Below are positions 6,896-8,576 of a stretch of 8,576 bases of DNA, piece after piece. The translations under genes were made by a program, and so were the position numbers. Each line of letters begins with the position of its first letter. The stretch's first letter is position 1. The DNA lies in contig JAISRA010000073.1 in assembly GCA_031273885.1 (NCBI GenBank), positions 1-8,576 of the forward strand. Reading direction: 5' to 3'. Below the pieces are notes generated by a model, which was not told the origin of the DNA, ran no database searches, and saw nothing but the letters and a program-made list of their open reading frames with translations. Source of the stretch: Endomicrobium sp. GTDB taxonomy: Bacteria; Elusimicrobiota; Endomicrobiia; Endomicrobiales; Endomicrobiaceae.

Positions 6896-7196
6896 AAACG
6901 AAGTAACCATTATATTCGAGGAGATCGTCTGCAGATTTTACTTTACCATAAATGTCTTCATATTCTTTGGGCAAAATAACAAAAATTTTCTTCCTAGCAA
7001 TATTCACTCCTTTTACAACACTTTTTAGCGCAGGAATCAAAACTTCTTCATTGTAATACTTTACAACCCAAACATCATTGCTGCCGGTTAATATAACATT
7101 GGAAAGTATCCCCATGCGGGTTCCATTTTGATCAAACACTGTAAAACCAAGAATATCGGAGATTTTCCATTTTAAATCATTTTTTTTAAGATCCAT
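6885..7196 (-). CDS. rimM: RimM-like protein reduced to the PRC-barrel domain (N-terminal domain missing)
   Basis: RimM helps mature the 16S rRNA 3' domain and binds ribosomal protein S19. Normal RimM has about 165-175 residues: an N-terminal RimM beta-barrel and a C-terminal PRC barrel. This gene encodes only 103 residues. Its sequence matches the PRC barrel: SDILGFTVFDQNGTRMGILS (13-32), TGSNDVWVVKYYNEEVLIPA (37-56), then VVKGVNIARKKIFVILP (about 60-76), with a 27-residue tail. The N-terminal IG.I...HG..GE signature is absent, and the start lies only 4 bp after the khpA stop, leaving no room for it. The frame is intact and the position between khpA and trmD is the standard one, so this looks like a real deletion within rimM rather than a frameshift. 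The ribosome-binding site is weak (AGAG). Whether the remnant still functions is unknown. Confidence 0.85.
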   Translation of the reverse strand: MDLKKNDLKWKISDILGFTVFDQNGTRMGILSNVILTGSNDVWVVKYYNEEVLIPALKSVVKGVNIARKKIFVILPKEYEDIYGKVKSADDLLEYNGYFVYED

Positions 7197-7200
7197 TTTA

Positions 7201-7431
7201 TTACTCTATTACTTCGACAGTTGCTCTTTTATCAAGTTTCGCAGAAGCCGAATTTACGATAATTCTTATTGCTTTAATAATTCTGCCCTCTTTACCAATA
7301 ATTTTACCTTTGTCTCCATCGGCAACTTTCAACTCTAAAACTGTTGCTTTCTCACCTGCAATTTCTTTGACCTCTACCTGTTCCGGGATGTCAACCAAAG
7401 CCTTCGCAACAAAAAGCACTAGCTCTTTCAT
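7201..7431 (-). CDS. khpA: KH-domain RNA-binding protein KhpA (YlqC family)
   Basis: This is a small single-KH-domain RNA-binding protein. In Gram-positive bacteria KhpA pairs with KhpB/EloR and influences RNA stability and cell elongation. The 76-residue product from the ATG at 7431 has the usual size. It begins MKELVLFVAKALVD, and the KH GxxG loop is IIGKEGR at residues 44-50, followed by a helix (IIKAIRIIVNSASAKL). A longer frame with a TTG start at 7470 exists, but the purine-rich GAGGGGGGG just before 7431 and family alignment favour the shorter form. The gene lies between rpsP and rimM, as in many bacteria, and its stop is 4 bp from the rimM start. Confidence 0.93.
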   Translation of the reverse strand: MKELVLFVAKALVDIPEQVEVKEIAGEKATVLELKVADGDKGKIIGKEGRIIKAIRIIVNSASAKLDKRATVEVIE

Positions 7432-7434
7432 AAG

Positions 7435-7443
7435 CCCCCCCTC
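7435..7443 (-). promoter_or_regulatory. Ribosome-binding site of khpA containing a run of seven G
   Basis: On the transcribed strand GAGGGGGGG lies three bases before the khpA ATG. It decides the start at 7431. A homopolymer of seven G is unusual in this AT-rich sequence and is prone to slippage, which would change the distance from upstream GAG to the start codon. Confidence 0.55.
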
Positions 7444-7487
7444 ACCCTGTGTAATATACAAAACACACAACTCAACAATTATTTACT

Positions 7488-7730
7488 TTAAAATTGTTTG
7501 ATTTTTTTTATTAATACAGACACCGTTTCTGAAGCTTTAGCTCCTATACCTAACCAATAATTTATTCTGTCCATATTGACATTGAGTTTATTATCTAATG
7601 CCATCGGATCATATTGACCAAGAATTTCTATAGGTTTTCCATCTCTTTTTGCTCTTTGATCAATCGCTACGACTCTATAATAAGGTCTTTTTGGTTTGCC
7701 TCTTCTCTGCAAACGTAGTCGAACTGCCAT
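7488..7730 (-). CDS. rpsP: 30S ribosomal protein S16
   Basis: This small-subunit ribosomal protein is needed for 30S assembly. The 80-residue product starts MAVRLRLQRRGKPKRPYYRV, followed by VAIDQRAKRDGKPIEILGQYDP (about 20-42) and NMDRINYWLGIGAKASETV (52-70), all typical of S16. The ATG at 7730 is set by a perfect GGAGGT seven bases upstream; a longer GTG-started frame to 7781 is not supported by the family. It is the first gene of the rpsP-khpA-rimM-trmD-rplS-rnhB operon and lies about 70 nt downstream of the expected transcription start. Confidence 0.98.
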   Translation of the reverse strand: MAVRLRLQRRGKPKRPYYRVVAIDQRAKRDGKPIEILGQYDPMALDNKLNVNMDRINYWLGIGAKASETVSVLIKKIKQF

Positions 7731-7737
7731 TTTGTGT

Positions 7738-7743
7738 ACCTCC
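7738..7743 (-). promoter_or_regulatory. Consensus Shine-Dalgarno of rpsP
   Basis: GGAGGT on the minus strand, seven bases before the ATG at 7730. It is the best ribosome-binding site in the window and fixes the S16 start. Confidence 0.85.
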
Positions 7744-7805
7744 ATAACATTTAAACGCAATAACTCAACCAAACAACCCACACCCAGGATTCAAAAGGGC
7801 TAAGG

Positions 7806-7834
7806 ATTATATATAAAATACCACGTTTTGTCAA
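7806..7834 (-). promoter_or_regulatory. Perfect-consensus sigma70 promoter of the rpsP operon
   Basis: The minus strand reads TTGACA (-35, 7834-7829), a 17-bp spacer, and TATAAT (-10, 7811-7806): both hexamers and the spacing are exact consensus. Transcription should start near 7799, giving a leader of about 70 nt before rpsP. The -35 box begins only 16 bp after the stop of the GGGtGRT gene. Strong constitutive expression would suit a ribosomal-protein operon. Confidence 0.88.
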
Positions 7835-7850
7835 AGCAAATCCGATTAAT

Positions 7851-8576
7851 TTAAATTGAAGATTCTTCTACTGCAACCGCAACGGCAACTGAAGCTCCTA
7901 CCATAGGATTATTGCCCATACCTATAAACCCCATCATTTCAACATGCGCTGGAACTGATGACGAACCTGCAAACTGAGCATCACCATGCATACGTCCCAT
8001 TGTGTCAGTCATACCATAGGAAGCCGGACCTGCCGCCATGTTATCAGGATGCAATGTCCTTCCTGTACCTCCACCAGAAGCAACTGAAAAATACTTTTTG
8101 CCATTTTCAATAGCCCATTTTTTATATGTGCCGGCAACAGGATGTTGAAACCTAGTAGGATTTGTAGAATTTCCTGTGATAGAAACATCTACACCCTCTT
8201 CAATCATAATTGCAACACCCTCATTTACATCATCTGCACCATAAACTCTAACTTTTGATTTATCTCCAGTTGAAAAAGGAGTTTTTTTTATAATATTTAA
8301 TTTACTGGCTATATAACCATACTCGGTTTCAACATATGTAAAACCATTAACACGACTTATAATGTACGCTGCATCTTTACCTAAACCGTTAAGAATAACT
8401 TTAAGAGCTTCTTTACGCACTTTATTTGCTGTCCTTGCAATACCAATTGCACCCTCGGCAGCCGCAAAACTCTCGTGTCCTGCTAAAAAACAGAAACATT
8501 TTGTCTGCTCTCTAAGAAGCATAGCTGCCAGATTCCCATGCCCAATACCAACCAAACGCTGATCTGCAACAGATCC
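7851..8576 (-). CDS. GGGtGRT-family protein, partial (N-terminus cut off by window edge)
   Basis: This belongs to the family named after its conserved GGGTGRT motif, which is exact here (encoded at 8055-8075, within VASGGGTGRTLHPDN). The biochemical function is not established. The visible 241 residues begin within the gene (GSVADQRLVGIGHGNLAA) and run to the TAA at 7851. The family is about 330 residues, so roughly 90 N-terminal residues lie beyond the right edge. Other conserved-looking stretches are CFLAGHESFAAAEGAIGIAR, YGADDVNEGVAIMIEEGVDVSITGNSTNPTRFQHPVAG, YGMTDTMGRMHGDAQFAGSSSVPAHVEMMGFIGMGNN and an Ala/Val-rich C-terminus. There is no signal peptide in the visible part, and a soluble cytoplasmic protein is likely. 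No intrinsic terminator is visible before the rpsP promoter 16 bp downstream, so some readthrough into the rpsP operon is possible. Confidence 0.9.
   Translation of the reverse strand, partial: GSVADQRLVGIGHGNLAAMLLREQTKCFCFLAGHESFAAAEGAIGIARTANKVRKEALKVILNGLGKDAAYIISRVNGFTYVETEYGYIASKLNIIKKTPFSTGDKSKVRVYGADDVNEGVAIMIEEGVDVSITGNSTNPTRFQHPVAGTYKKWAIENGKKYFSVASGGGTGRTLHPDNMAAGPASYGMTDTMGRMHGDAQFAGSSSVPAHVEMMGFIGMGNNPMVGASVAVAVAVEESSI

Noticed and set aside
7432..7470. Longer khpA start (TTG at 7470)
   Set aside because: The added 13 residues are not family-like, include the ribosome-binding site itself, and a good ATG follows at 7431.
7731..7781. Longer rpsP start (GTG at 7781)
   Set aside because: The extra residues are not part of S16, and a perfect GGAGGT precedes the ATG at 7730.

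Overview
The window is AT-rich bacterial DNA. Every gene I can support lies on the minus strand, so transcription runs from right to left. The content fits an Elusimicrobiota-type bacterium, possibly a host-restricted Endomicrobium-like lineage. This is an inference from a GGGtGRT-family protein, a two-subunit (gcvPA/gcvPB) glycine decarboxylase, low G+C, and signs of gene erosion (a yraN relic and a shortened rimM). No rRNA gene or other decisive marker is present.

Right part (about 5092-8576). The window opens on the right inside a GGGtGRT-family gene of unknown function, whose N-terminus is cut off. A perfect-consensus sigma70 promoter (TTGACA, 17 bp, TATAAT) follows, and then the classic ribosome/tRNA-modification operon rpsP-khpA-rimM-trmD-rplS-rnhB. 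These genes supply small-subunit protein S16, a KH RNA-binding protein, a 16S maturation factor, the tRNA m1G37 methyltransferase, large-subunit protein L19 and RNase HII. The rimM gene encodes only the PRC-barrel half of the normal protein.

Middle (4725-5091). This 367-bp gap has no intact gene. Its right part reads as a broken copy of yraN (UPF0102), which commonly follows rnhB; the relic has a frameshift, an internal stop and an apparent deletion. Its left end carries a second good sigma70 promoter (TTGACT, 17 bp, TATATT).

Left part (1-4724). That promoter appears to drive a six-gene run: a PHP-domain phosphoesterase, a membrane-anchored TPR protein, a small secreted beta-barrel-like protein, then gcvH, gcvPA and gcvPB (the last cut off by the window edge). 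The Gcv proteins form the H and P components of the glycine cleavage system: GcvPA/GcvPB decarboxylates glycine with PLP and loads the aminomethyl group onto the lipoyl arm of GcvH. gcvT and lpd are not in the window, and no glycine riboswitch is visible. Tight spacing suggests cotranscription, but a shared function with the three upstream genes is not shown.

Most of the window is orderly housekeeping DNA. The points worth a second look are the yraN relic, the N-terminally truncated RimM, and the unusual gene company of the gcv cluster. I found no evidence of a new defence, mobile or RNA-based system.
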